Of a DNA stretch of 23,892 bases, positions 14,879 to 22,129 are shown one piece after another. Made by a program: the position numbers and the translations under genes. The notes beneath the pieces were generated by a model. That model was given only the letters and a program-made list of their open reading frames with translations. It did no database searches and was not told where the DNA came from. Within the stretch, counting starts at the first letter, position 1. Each line of letters begins with the position of its first letter. Source of the DNA: Bdellovibrionales bacterium (GTDB lineage: Bacteria > Bdellovibrionota > JAFGOL01); NCBI GenBank assembly GCA_022710165.1, contig JAKLHL010000003.1, positions 1-23,892 on the forward strand, read 5' to 3'.

Positions 14879-16648
14879 CTAGAACACCTTAACGGTCAAA
14901 TTTGCGTATAATTCCAACCCGTTACCCTCTAATTCCCATATAAATCTTGGCTGAACTATAGGGATACCGGCCGTAAGACTAAGATTGAACCACTTTGCAT
15001 TATTCCTTACCCCAAAAGAAAGGCCCGATATAAGCGCATCGTTCTGATTGCCATAAAGAGCCGTCCCGCCTTTTTTAGAAGCATAACCAAAGTCCAGTCC
15101 AACGAATATCTCTGGAGACCAAACAGCACGAACAAAACTATTTTTACCCTCATAATAGAAAGGAAGCGAAAGTTCATTCCTTACATAAAACCCGTCGTCG
15201 CCCAAGAAAAAGCCCTTATTGAAGCCTCTTACCGTATATCTATCACCAACACCTATCTGCTCCTCTGAATATAAGGTTGAATTAGATACCTGGAACCTCC
15301 CATTACTACAAAACTTAAGACCGCACATAAAGTAGTTACACACCGAGTAATCCACCAGGTATTTAACGAACTCAGGTTTTGGATATTCCGAACCGGTCTG
15401 GAGAGGATCATTCCCCGGTACACTAAAGAGCCTTGTACCCTGTACAACAGAGAACTTAAGATCATAGAACCCAGAGCCAAACTTGTCGGTATAATCTACA
15501 GAATATTCCATGTTGCTGGTACGTCGTGAAAGCGCATACAGTCGCTCTTCTGCAAAATAGGTCCTTCTATCCTTATATATAAGACCTGCACTCAAGGTAA
15601 GGATGGATGACTTCCATCTGTACGTAACATAATCCACATACATGTTTATATTGTCGGTAAAAGACTCATAAGGATATTTGACACCGCCAATATCTAGGTT
15701 CGTGAGCGATCTGTAATAAGAATAACTTGGTCTAAAGGTAAGATACTCTACGGGGAAAGTAAGATAAACAGCATGGTTCCTGTTAACATCCTCGTTGGCG
15801 GTCTTTTCAACACCGGTACCGTATATGTACTGTATCTGATCATCAACATGAAATAGATTATCTTTTTCGAGCCTTAGGTTCATCTTTGGCGCACCGTCGG
15901 CATTAAGGGAGTTGTTTATCTCAAAATATCCCCTGAACTTATCTTCCTGCTCATTGGTCACCTCTATTATAGAAGTCCCTGCTTCGTCGCCAGGAAGTAT
16001 CTTTGTCTGTGCGTTGTTCGACGGAACTTTATTAAGCTGGTCGAGGCCCTGTTCAATATCCCTTATGTTAAGCTTCCTATCCCTCGGTATAGGGAAAGCG
16101 CCGAACACTTCCAGCCTGTCACCAAGGCTGTTGTCGTTCTGCCTTACTTCTTGAACAGTACCCTCAAGAACGGTCAACACAAGAGTTCCTTTAAGTATGT
16201 TCTGCTCTGGCACATAAACCCTGGCTGTGACATAACCCTTTTCGATGTACCAGTTCGTTATCTCTTCAAGAATGGAGTTTATCTCTACCGCGGTAAGACA
16301 CTTTTCGAGATATTTCTTTATTAACCTTTGACGTTCTTTTTCAGGGAAAAGTCCTGCACCCTCTATTTTTATATTGTCCAACGCAAAGCAGTTAACACCT
16401 TCCACTCTGCCAAGACTAGAACGCTTCACTGGTGCAGGCATGGTCGAAGGCACTTCGATCTTGCTTGGTTCCTTCTCTATAACTTTTTGCCTTGATAGAC
16501 GCTCTTCTTCCTGACGTTCCTGTTCATAACGATCATAGTCCCTGTCAGCTTCCTGTATTTTATTTTGCGGAGGATCAGGGATATCGGCGCCGTAAAGGCT
16601 GGCCAAAGAAAAAGAAAGCAGCGCTACTAAGCAAATATGATTTATCAT
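14879..16648 (-). CDS. TpsB outer-membrane transporter (FhaC/ShlB/CdiB type)
   Basis: A 589-residue Omp85-superfamily pore that exports TpsA across the outer membrane. Signal peptide at 1-20, then an acidic/Arg-rich coiled linker (21-84), POTRA1 (about 85-165: CFALDNIKIEGAGLF to VLTVLEGTVQEV), POTRA2 (about 170-240) and a 16-strand barrel (about 245-589). The plug-loop motif is VRGF (473-476, within GDRYTVRGFNKG), and GLDFGYA matches the second conserved barrel motif. The last residue is Phe, as needed for barrel assembly. All expected parts are present at normal length. The ATG has only a weak ribosome site. It lies 117 bases upstream of tpsA, and terminator and dyad elements precede it. Confidence 0.96.
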   Translation of the reverse strand: MINHICLVALLSFSLASLYGADIPDPPQNKIQEADRDYDRYEQERQEEERLSRQKVIEKEPSKIEVPSTMPAPVKRSSLGRVEGVNCFALDNIKIEGAGLFPEKERQRLIKKYLEKCLTAVEINSILEEITNWYIEKGYVTARVYVPEQNILKGTLVLTVLEGTVQEVRQNDNSLGDRLEVFGAFPIPRDRKLNIRDIEQGLDQLNKVPSNNAQTKILPGDEAGTSIIEVTNEQEDKFRGYFEINNSLNADGAPKMNLRLEKDNLFHVDDQIQYIYGTGVEKTANEDVNRNHAVYLTFPVEYLTFRPSYSYYRSLTNLDIGGVKYPYESFTDNINMYVDYVTYRWKSSILTLSAGLIYKDRRTYFAEERLYALSRRTSNMEYSVDYTDKFGSGFYDLKFSVVQGTRLFSVPGNDPLQTGSEYPKPEFVKYLVDYSVCNYFMCGLKFCSNGRFQVSNSTLYSEEQIGVGDRYTVRGFNKGFFLGDDGFYVRNELSLPFYYEGKNSFVRAVWSPEIFVGLDFGYASKKGGTALYGNQNDALISGLSFGVRNNAKWFNLSLTAGIPIVQPRFIWELEGNGLELYANLTVKVF

Positions 16649-16669
16649 AATAGGCTTTATTATTTGCTC

Positions 16670-16698
16670 TATATATCTTGTTCAGCGGGAAATAGCCA
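16670..16698 (-). promoter_or_regulatory. Weak candidate promoter for tpsB
   Basis: TGGCTA (16693-16698), 17 bases, then TATATA (16670-16675) on the minus strand. The -35 is poor. TATATT at 16701-16706 is another -10 candidate with no -35. Either would make tpsB dependent on an activator, which fits the dyad at 16747-16764. Confidence 0.25.
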
Positions 16699-16704
16699 GG
16701 AATA

Positions 16705-16747
16705 TATTTTTTAAAATAAAAAGGGAGGACCATCTCTGGTCCTCCCT
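16705..16747 (-). terminator. Rho-independent terminator of the phaR-ilvE-lipoprotein operon
   Basis: A perfect 11-bp stem (AGGGAGGACCA / TGGTCCTCCCT, 16722-16747) with a four-base loop is followed on the minus strand by TTTTATTTT. It lies 33 bases after the stop of the Cys-rich lipoprotein gene and closes that operon ahead of tpsB. On the plus strand there is no T-tract after the stem. Confidence 0.9.
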
Positions 16748-16764
16748 GTATCATTTTTGTTACA
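16747..16764. promoter_or_regulatory. 18-bp dyad operator candidate ahead of tpsB
   Basis: TGTATCATTTTTGTTACA matches the tpsA upstream dyad at 17 of 18 positions, in the same orientation, with one mismatch in the left arm. It abuts the terminator stem and is centred 107 bases from the tpsB ATG. Confidence 0.45.
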
Positions 16765-16780
16765 CTTCTAACAAAGACTT

Positions 16781-17788
16781 TTACATTTTCGTTGCAGCAG
16801 AAGGACAAAGTACATACTCTTTACAGAAAAGACTTAAAACAAGGTTCTGATCCATGGCCTTAACATCAATTCCTAGCTCTGCGTTCAAGAAATCAAGCAA
16901 TTCGGTCGTAGTTCCGCTAGTGCAGATCTTGTATGTCTTATCAACATAGTTGCTGTTAGCCATGAAGACGTACTTATAAAAGTAGCTTTTCAGGAACGTC
17001 TGATCAAAGAGCTTGTTACCGCAGGAGCAATATCCATCGGCTACGATATCATCCAATATCATCAAAGCTTCTGGGCCATTCATTCCACGGTTCATCATGT
17101 TGTAAAGATCTTCCGCTTTCTTATTAAGAGTTTCACAGTCTATAGTTTGAGGAGCTGTAGGTTCTATAACTACCGGCTCATAGTTACATGGAGAAAATGA
17201 TTTCCCGCAAGCCACATAAGCTATCTGAGAAGAAAGGTTCTGTACAAGCACCTCCGATACATTAACGGTCATGCTGCTCATTATCGTATTGTATATGTTC
17301 TCAGCGGTTAATTTAACATCGCCATCAGCACATGTTATCGCCGACGTCCTGACAAAATTAGCAAGGATGTCTTTATACTGTGACAAGAAGCTCTCATCAC
17401 AACCGCAAGCCCTTGGCATTATTGACTGGAAGCTAAGCAAGAAATACGCTAGTGGAGAAAGACCAGTAGTCCTGACTTCTGTGGTCGTAGTACTTAAAGC
17501 TGTAGCCTTAAGACTTACAGAAGCAATATCCCTGTTAAGCGTCGTAGGCAACGCACTGTTTACGGCACCGCTCATAAGTTCGAACATTGATGTAACTATC
17601 AACTTTGTATCATCACAGGTGAACGCACAGGCAGGACATCCCTCTGTCGTAACTGGTTTTTCCGTCATAACGCTGTTGATAGGATCTGTTGATGCAGCCT
17701 TACCTCCCAGCGGTTCAAATTTCTTACCCATGTCACAAGCAGAGAATACGAACAAAGAAACGGTTGCAAGTACCAGTAACTTCTTCAT
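16781..17788 (-). CDS. Cysteine-rich lipoprotein of unknown function
   Basis: A 335-residue protein that I do not recognise. The signal MKKLLVLATVSLFVFSAC has a clear lipobox with lipidated Cys18. The mature part carries 14 further cysteines, many in close pairs (CPACAFTC, CGC, CGKSFSPC, CSC, FCKEYVLC), suggesting a disulfide-braced extracytoplasmic domain rather than a metal ribbon. Predicted structure is largely helical (runs such as LTAENIYNTIMSSMTVNVSEVLVQNL). The ribosome site is AGGAGGT seven bases before the ATG. It is the last gene of the operon, 25 bases after ilvE, and is followed by the terminator at 16705-16747. It could be an envelope partner of the OMP encoded two genes upstream; that is only a guess. 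Confidence 0.82.
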   Translation of the reverse strand: MKKLLVLATVSLFVFSACDMGKKFEPLGGKAASTDPINSVMTEKPVTTEGCPACAFTCDDTKLIVTSMFELMSGAVNSALPTTLNRDIASVSLKATALSTTTTEVRTTGLSPLAYFLLSFQSIMPRACGCDESFLSQYKDILANFVRTSAITCADGDVKLTAENIYNTIMSSMTVNVSEVLVQNLSSQIAYVACGKSFSPCNYEPVVIEPTAPQTIDCETLNKKAEDLYNMMNRGMNGPEALMILDDIVADGYCSCGNKLFDQTFLKSYFYKYVFMANSNYVDKTYKICTSGTTTELLDFLNAELGIDVKAMDQNLVLSLFCKEYVLCPSAATKM

Positions 17789-17813
17789 CTAAAATACCTC
17801 CTTTAGTATGACT

Positions 17814-18884
17814 TTATTTTGTATTTATCTTTCTTATCCATCCGAACTTATCTTTTATCTTGCCGTACTGTATGCCGGTTATAACGTCGTAGATCTTTTG
17901 TGTTATAGGACCGGTCTTGGATCCGTTCATAACATAGTCCTTGCCCTTGTAACCAAGCTGACCAACCGGACTTATTACGCAAGCTGTACCGCTGCCAAAA
18001 CACTCAGTGATCTTGCCTGAATTTATACCGTTGCACACTTCTTCGATGGTGATCCTTCTTTCCTCAACCTTAAGTCCAAGGTCCTTTGCAGCAGTAATTA
18101 CCGAATCCCTTGTTATGCCGTCGAGTATCCCGCCGCTCAAGTTCGGGGTTATAAGTTTTCCACCCTCAACAAAGAAAATATTCATCGTGCTTATTTCTTC
18201 AACATATTTAAGTTCTACGCCGTCCAGCCAAAGCACCTGTGAATATCCTTTTGCTCTTGCTTCGCTCATGGCCTTTAAAGTAGCGGCGTAGTTTGCGCCA
18301 GTCTTTGCCTCACCTATTCCACCGCGTATGGTCCTAACATAAGTATCGCTTACCCATATCTTTACCGGATTAAAGCCTTCAGGAAAGTAAGGACCCGCAG
18401 GGGAATCCACGATGAAGAAGTAGTAATTGGACCCCGATCTTACTCCAAGCAAAGGATCAACTGCTATCATGGCTGGTCTTATATAAAGAGAATGAGCATC
18501 CTCAGAAGGTATCCAATCCCTGTCTTCCCAAACAAGCATCTCTAATCCCTTCATGAACATTTCTTCGTCCACAGTAGGCATGCACATCCTTTCAGCAGAC
18601 CTGTTAAAACGTTTGATGTTCATCTCTGGTCTGAACATAACGATACTGCCGTCAGACCACTTATATGCCTTTTGTCCTTCAAATATTTCCTGGGCGTAGT
18701 GAAGTACTAAAGCAGAAGGCCATATAGTAAAAGGCTCAAAGTTCTTAACTACTGGATCCTGCCATTTTCCATCCTTATACTCTGCAAAGAACATTTTGTC
18801 GGTGAAGCATGTACCGAACCTTTTCTCACCTACTGTTACCGGACAAGTTCTATTGTCTTTTTTGTATGATATTTTTATTTCCAT
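17814..18884 (-). CDS. ilvE: Branched-chain amino acid aminotransferase (class IV, BCAT)
   Basis: A 356-residue PLP-dependent enzyme catalysing the last step of Leu, Ile and Val synthesis, or the first of their breakdown, with 2-oxoglutarate/glutamate. It belongs to the longer BCAT II group: FEPFTIWPSALVLHYAQEIFEGQKAY, FRPEMNIKRFNRSAERMCMP, and the PLP lysine K194 within GGIGEAKTGANYA. After that come QVLWLDG and EEISTMNIFFV, which contribute to the cofactor pocket, and GSGTACVISPVG near the C-terminus. The ATG at 18884 is chosen because homology begins there; an upstream in-frame extension has no family similarity and overlaps the OMP gene. It starts five bases after the OMP stop, so translation is probably coupled. 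Confidence 0.95.
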   Translation of the reverse strand: MEIKISYKKDNRTCPVTVGEKRFGTCFTDKMFFAEYKDGKWQDPVVKNFEPFTIWPSALVLHYAQEIFEGQKAYKWSDGSIVMFRPEMNIKRFNRSAERMCMPTVDEEMFMKGLEMLVWEDRDWIPSEDAHSLYIRPAMIAVDPLLGVRSGSNYYFFIVDSPAGPYFPEGFNPVKIWVSDTYVRTIRGGIGEAKTGANYAATLKAMSEARAKGYSQVLWLDGVELKYVEEISTMNIFFVEGGKLITPNLSGGILDGITRDSVITAAKDLGLKVEERRITIEEVCNGINSGKITECFGSGTACVISPVGQLGYKGKDYVMNGSKTGPITQKIYDVITGIQYGKIKDKFGWIRKINTK

Positions 18885-18889
18885 TATGA

Positions 18890-19462
18890 TTAATCCCAAC
18901 CTCCTTCTATTCCAGTTCTGAACAAGAAGCCTATCCTTACAAGAGCATCCCAAAAATCGTCTATGCCCTTTTGTCCTGAAGCCAGGTCCTTGCCAAAAAC
19001 AGGGTGATACCTGACTATCAAACCTATCCTAATATATTTGCCTACGTCTATATCCATGCCGCCGCCAAAGTTAAAACCAAAACTTGCGGCAGAGTCAGAA
19101 ACGCCGTTCAAAACAACAGAATTCCTGTAAAAACCTACACCACCGGTAAGATACGGCATCAGCTGATCAAAGGTCATCCCGAACTTTAAACCCAAGGTGC
19201 CATAAAAGGCTTTAGCCTCGTTGCCGCTCTTTTTGTGCGGTGAATATACTAAATTAAGGTCAAGGTCGAACAGTTCAGAAGGCGCATATGTAAGATAGCC
19301 TCCAAAACCAAAACCATTGGTCCCGTATACGCTCATGCCACTTCCTGAAAGACCTACAGCGCCAACATCTGCACCCATTCCAAAATCACCCTCATCTGCC
19401 GAGGCTGTGCTTGAAACAGTTACGAATAAAAAAGTCATTAACAACAATAGTCTACTCGCCAT
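18890..19462 (-). CDS. Outer-membrane beta-barrel protein (OprF/OmpA-like eight-strand type)
   Basis: A 190-residue exported barrel. Sec signal MASRLLLLMTFLFVTVSSTASA at 1-22, then alternating aromatic and glycine-rich strands (NGFGFGGYLTYAPS, FDLDLNLVYSPH, FYGTLGLKFGM, LMPYLTGGVGFY, FGFNFGGGMDIDVG, YIRIGLIVRYHPVF, LVRIGFLFRTGI) consistent with eight strands. No peptidoglycan-binding OmpA C-domain follows. The ribosome site GGAGG is seven bases before the ATG, and the gene overlaps the end of the phaR-like gene by 11 bases. It may be a pore or a surface protein; the sequence does not show which. Confidence 0.85.
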   Translation of the reverse strand: MASRLLLLMTFLFVTVSSTASADEGDFGMGADVGAVGLSGSGMSVYGTNGFGFGGYLTYAPSELFDLDLNLVYSPHKKSGNEAKAFYGTLGLKFGMTFDQLMPYLTGGVGFYRNSVVLNGVSDSAASFGFNFGGGMDIDVGKYIRIGLIVRYHPVFGKDLASGQKGIDDFWDALVRIGFLFRTGIEGGWD

Positions 19463-20051
19463 TTAACTGCCTCCTTTTTTCTTCTTCGTAAACCCTCAAC
19501 TTTGATTCCAATTCTCCAACTTCTTGTCTTAAAGCTATTATCTCTCTCTCTAATTTAGATCGTTCCATGCTGGCTGCGTGCCTCATTTTTTCCACTGTAG
19601 CCTTAAAGTATTCCTCCATCCTGTCGCCAAAATCCTCAAACTTAGCAGCGTCTTTGTTCTTCTTAAAATATTCCTTGGTATCATCCCAGAACGCCCTGTT
19701 GCCGTCTACGATCTGATTCACCCATCGTTCCGCTTCTTCAAGACCGGTCTTAACAGAATCCTTGGACCTAACGATAAAATCACTTAGAGTCCCAGTTTTT
19801 ATCACAGATTCCAGAATACTTGAACTGCTTCTGTTCCTGCTCTTTTTTTCCGCCTCAAGCACAATAAGAGCAAGCGTTGAGCCGGTAATATCGTCCCCTG
19901 TTTTATTATCAACTATCTTTACTGATATGCCGTCCTTGATGTGGTTGGCAACTTCCTCTATGGTCACGTAGCGGCTCAGCTCTGTATCATAAAGCTTTCT
20001 GTTACCGTACCTCTTGATTATCCTAGTATTATTAAGATCTTGTACGTTCAT
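19452..20051 (-). CDS. phaR: PhaR-like polyhydroxyalkanoate synthesis regulator (PHB_acc_N domain)
   Basis: A 199-residue protein whose first 65 residues match the PHB/PHA accumulation regulator DNA-binding domain: RIIKRYGNRKLYDTELSRYVTIEEVANHI followed by IVDNKTGDDITG. In known systems this domain binds phasin and phaR promoters and is released by polymer granules. The rest is helical: a middle part with WVNQIVDGNRAFWDDTKEYF, reminiscent of phasins, and a coiled coil at about 145-195 (ERSKLEREIIALRQEVGELE). No PHA synthase or phasin gene is in the window, so an actual link to polymer storage is unproven. The start overlaps the preceding small gene as ATGA. Confidence 0.85.
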   Translation of the reverse strand: MNVQDLNNTRIIKRYGNRKLYDTELSRYVTIEEVANHIKDGISVKIVDNKTGDDITGSTLALIVLEAEKKSRNRSSSSILESVIKTGTLSDFIVRSKDSVKTGLEEAERWVNQIVDGNRAFWDDTKEYFKKNKDAAKFEDFGDRMEEYFKATVEKMRHAASMERSKLEREIIALRQEVGELESKLRVYEEEKRRQLNGE

Positions 20052-20188
20052 CTTCCCTTATTGTTTTTCCTAAAGATAGAGCAAAGAGCCTTGATACCAT
20101 TACGTATCTCTATACAGAATATTATAGACAGGACCGCCAGCAGTGCGACTGCTTCTGGTTTGCCAGGTAATAGGTCTATCAATGACAT
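20048..20188 (-). CDS. Small one-TM protein ahead of phaR
   Basis: From ATG 20188 this encodes 46 residues with one hydrophobic helix (PEAVALLAVLSIIFCIEI) and a basic C-terminus (SIFRKNNKGR), so an N-out/C-in or peripheral small membrane protein is likely. It overlaps the phaR start by four bases (ATGA), indicating coupled translation. A GTG at 20242 would extend it by 18 residues, but that start lies upstream of the best promoter, whose predicted start falls on the ATG itself. No ribosome site is seen, so translation would be leaderless. It could instead be a non-coding leader. Confidence 0.55.
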   Translation of the reverse strand: MSLIDLLPGKPEAVALLAVLSIIFCIEIRNGIKALCSIFRKNNKGR

Positions 20189-20194
20189 ATCTTG

Positions 20195-20223
20195 TTTGTA
20201 TTGTTTATGCTCGCTGATGTCAA
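20195..20223 (-). promoter_or_regulatory. Candidate promoter for the small gene-phaR-OMP-ilvE operon
   Basis: A perfect -35 TTGACA (20218-20223), 17 bases, and TACAAA (20195-20200, 4/6 to the -10 consensus) on the minus strand. The transcript would start about 20188, coinciding with the ATG of the small protein. Confidence 0.5.
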
Positions 20224-20232
20224 GTCTAAAGG

Positions 20233-20261
20233 TTCTAAGCACTTATACCGATAAGTAATAT
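20233..20261 (+). promoter_or_regulatory. Weak candidate promoter for the TPR operon
   Basis: TTCTAA (20233-20238), 17 bases, TAATAT (20256-20261). The predicted start would fall within the GGTGGAG ribosome site, leaving a very short leader, so the true promoter may differ. Confidence 0.25.
20241..20256. promoter_or_regulatory. 16-bp inverted repeat between divergent operons
   Basis: ACTTATACCGATAAGT is a perfect 6+4+6 dyad in the intergenic region between the phaR operon and the TPR operon. It lies inside the spacer of the rightward promoter candidate. It has no T-tract and is too short for a terminator, so it is more likely an operator. Confidence 0.35.
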
Positions 20262-20277
20262 GATAGGGTGGAGTGAA

Positions 20278-21690
20278 ATGTTTACTAAAATTACTGTGTT
20301 AGTGCTATTAGCGTGTTTAAGCAGCATTGATGCCAAAGAAATGCACAATGCAGACTATTACTTCATGCTTGGAGAAAAAGATCTGCTCAATGAGGATATA
20401 GAAAGTGCAAGGGACAATTTCGAGAGAGCAGTAAAGCTAGAAGGCAGCTCCTCATTCCTTCATATGAGATTATCAGAGGCTTATGAACTTTCTGGTGAAC
20501 ACGAGATAGCCATTAATGAACTAAAGAAAGCCCTGGAGCTTGACCCCGACAACATAAGCGCCAGAATGATGAATACAGAACTGATGATAACAGAGAAAGA
20601 ATACCAAAAAGCCCTCGACAACTGCGATCATATATTAAAGCTGGACCCTGATAACAGGGACGCAGTAAGTTATAAGGCGGCGATGCTCATAAAGCTTAAC
20701 AGGGACGCAGAAGCAGAGGCTGTACTAAATGAATATAAGCTAAAAGACCCACAAGATGAGTTCCCATATTTCTATGCGGGCATCATCTACCAGCTAGAGG
20801 ACAACCCCTCAATGGCTGAGGATAAATATAAAAAAGCTCTGCAGATAAACCCAGCCTATGAACCTGCTATAAGCGGGCTAGTGATACTTTACAAAAAGGA
20901 CAAAGACAAAAAGGAAACCATCAAAAAATTGGAAGAACTAAGCGTTCAGATACCAGACCTAAAGGACGACATAATAAAGCTAAGCATAATAGAAGGTGAA
21001 AAAGAGAAAGACAGGGACAAGGCACAACTGCATTATAATAAGGCGTTAAAGTACATAGAGGAACAGCTAAAAACAAATCCCTCTGAGTATTCAAAGCTCA
21101 TACAAAAAGCGATGATCCTGGATGAATCAGGCAACATACAGGGCACACTACGCACGCTCGAAGAGGCATTAAAGTATCATCCCGATAACGAAAGGATAAT
21201 TTACTACCTGGCTGTAGTTAACAACAAGATCGGCCATAAAAAGAAAGCGTTGGAACTTATGGAAAAAGTCGTAGAGATAAACCCAGACAACGCAGAGGCC
21301 TTGAACTATGTCGCATACTCATACATAGAGGACAGTCCGGAAAAGTTAATAGACGCTGAAAAGCTCATAAGAAAAGCAGCTGTGATAATGCCGGACAGTT
21401 ATTACATAATGGATACCATGGGATGGCTGATGTATAAAAAGGGAGAACTTAAACAATCAAAAAAATTCCTTGAAGAAGCATTGGACCTTTCACTGAAAGA
21501 GGTCTCTTTCGAACAGGAAATAATAGATCACCTTATTGCCTTGTATAACAGGTCCGAGGACAAGAAAGGCATGAAACGCCTGCAAAATAGGCTCTTAGAA
21601 CTGTTGAATTCCGGCGATTACAATGATAATAAAGCGGAGATAGAGAAGGTCCTTGAGAGGATAAATGGCTCCGCGAATAAAAAGCTTTGA
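20278..21690 (+). CDS. Exported TPR-repeat protein
   Basis: A 470-residue protein with a signal peptide (MFTKITVLVLLACLSSIDAK) followed by about ten tetratricopeptide repeats covering nearly all of the mature chain. Examples are SSFLHMRLSEAYELSGEHEI and ALNYVAYSYIEDSPEKLIDA, each ending near a D/NPD turn (LELDPDN, LKLDPDN, VEINPDN). The segment YIMDTMGWLMYKKGELKQSK resembles a C-terminal motif of proteobacterial TPR proteins encoded next to lolB. The start at 20278 is set by GGAG four bases upstream; an earlier in-frame ATG at 20260 lacks one. TPR arrays bind partner proteins, here probably in the periplasm. It overlaps the next gene by 26 bases. Confidence 0.9.
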   Translation: MFTKITVLVLLACLSSIDAKEMHNADYYFMLGEKDLLNEDIESARDNFERAVKLEGSSSFLHMRLSEAYELSGEHEIAINELKKALELDPDNISARMMNTELMITEKEYQKALDNCDHILKLDPDNRDAVSYKAAMLIKLNRDAEAEAVLNEYKLKDPQDEFPYFYAGIIYQLEDNPSMAEDKYKKALQINPAYEPAISGLVILYKKDKDKKETIKKLEELSVQIPDLKDDIIKLSIIEGEKEKDRDKAQLHYNKALKYIEEQLKTNPSEYSKLIQKAMILDESGNIQGTLRTLEEALKYHPDNERIIYYLAVVNNKIGHKKKALELMEKVVEINPDNAEALNYVAYSYIEDSPEKLIDAEKLIRKAAVIMPDSYYIMDTMGWLMYKKGELKQSKKFLEEALDLSLKEVSFEQEIIDHLIALYNRSEDKKGMKRLQNRLLELLNSGDYNDNKAEIEKVLERINGSANKKL

Positions 21691-22129
21691 ACTTTTTGTC
21701 CTAATACCACTCACTACAGTGATCCTGTCGTCCTGTGCGCATAATTTCCAAAAAGTTAATTTCAAACCTTCCGACGATGCAATAGCACAGGTGCTAAGGG
21801 TAAAGATCAGCGGCAAGGATATAAATGAAAGGCTTACCGTATACACTCAGATAAACAGGACTCAAAGAAAGGCCATCCTGGACGGAGTTGCAACCGCAGG
21901 CAAACACGTTTTCACCCTCAGTTCTGACGGTGATAAATACAAGTTCATAGACCACATAAATGACACTCAAAGCTCTGGTGATATTCAAAGCTTTGAGCTG
22001 ATAGTCCTTGATAAAGAGATGCTTTTCGAACAACTTGATATCAAGACGGCACAGCCGATAATAATAAAGGACCGCAAAGAAGAGACCACCATAGAGATCA
22101 AAGTCAAAGAACAAAGGAGACTTGAATGA
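21665..22129 (+). CDS. Lipoprotein, possibly LolB-like
   Basis: A 154-residue lipoprotein: MAPRIKSFELFVLIPLTTVILSSC has a lipobox (L-S-S-C) with lipidated Cys24. The mature part is short and rich in beta strands (IAQVLRVKISGKDINERLTVY, AILDGVATAGKHVFTLSSDGD, KYKFIDHIND). This progression (xxxGK...RLxxx..GxxxGxxxFxLxSDGxxY) resembles LolA/LolB-fold proteins, and a TPR gene immediately upstream is a known lolB neighbourhood in proteobacteria. It is shorter than typical LolB (about 190-210), and no LolA/LolB signature Trp is obvious, so the call is tentative. The ribosome site is GAGAGG; it overlaps the following antiporter gene as ATGA. Confidence 0.8.
   Translation: MAPRIKSFELFVLIPLTTVILSSCAHNFQKVNFKPSDDAIAQVLRVKISGKDINERLTVYTQINRTQRKAILDGVATAGKHVFTLSSDGDKYKFIDHINDTQSSGDIQSFELIVLDKEMLFEQLDIKTAQPIIIKDRKEETTIEIKVKEQRRLE

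Noticed and set aside
16676..16700. Sigma54 promoter for tpsB (CTGGC...CCGC)
   Set aside because: The GG to GC spacing is nine rather than ten bases and the GC element lacks the TTGC context.
18885..18953. N-terminal extension of IlvE beginning upstream at 18953
   Set aside because: The extra 23 residues have no similarity to BCAT enzymes and overlap the C-terminus of the OMP gene. The ATG at 18884 starts at the family N-terminus.
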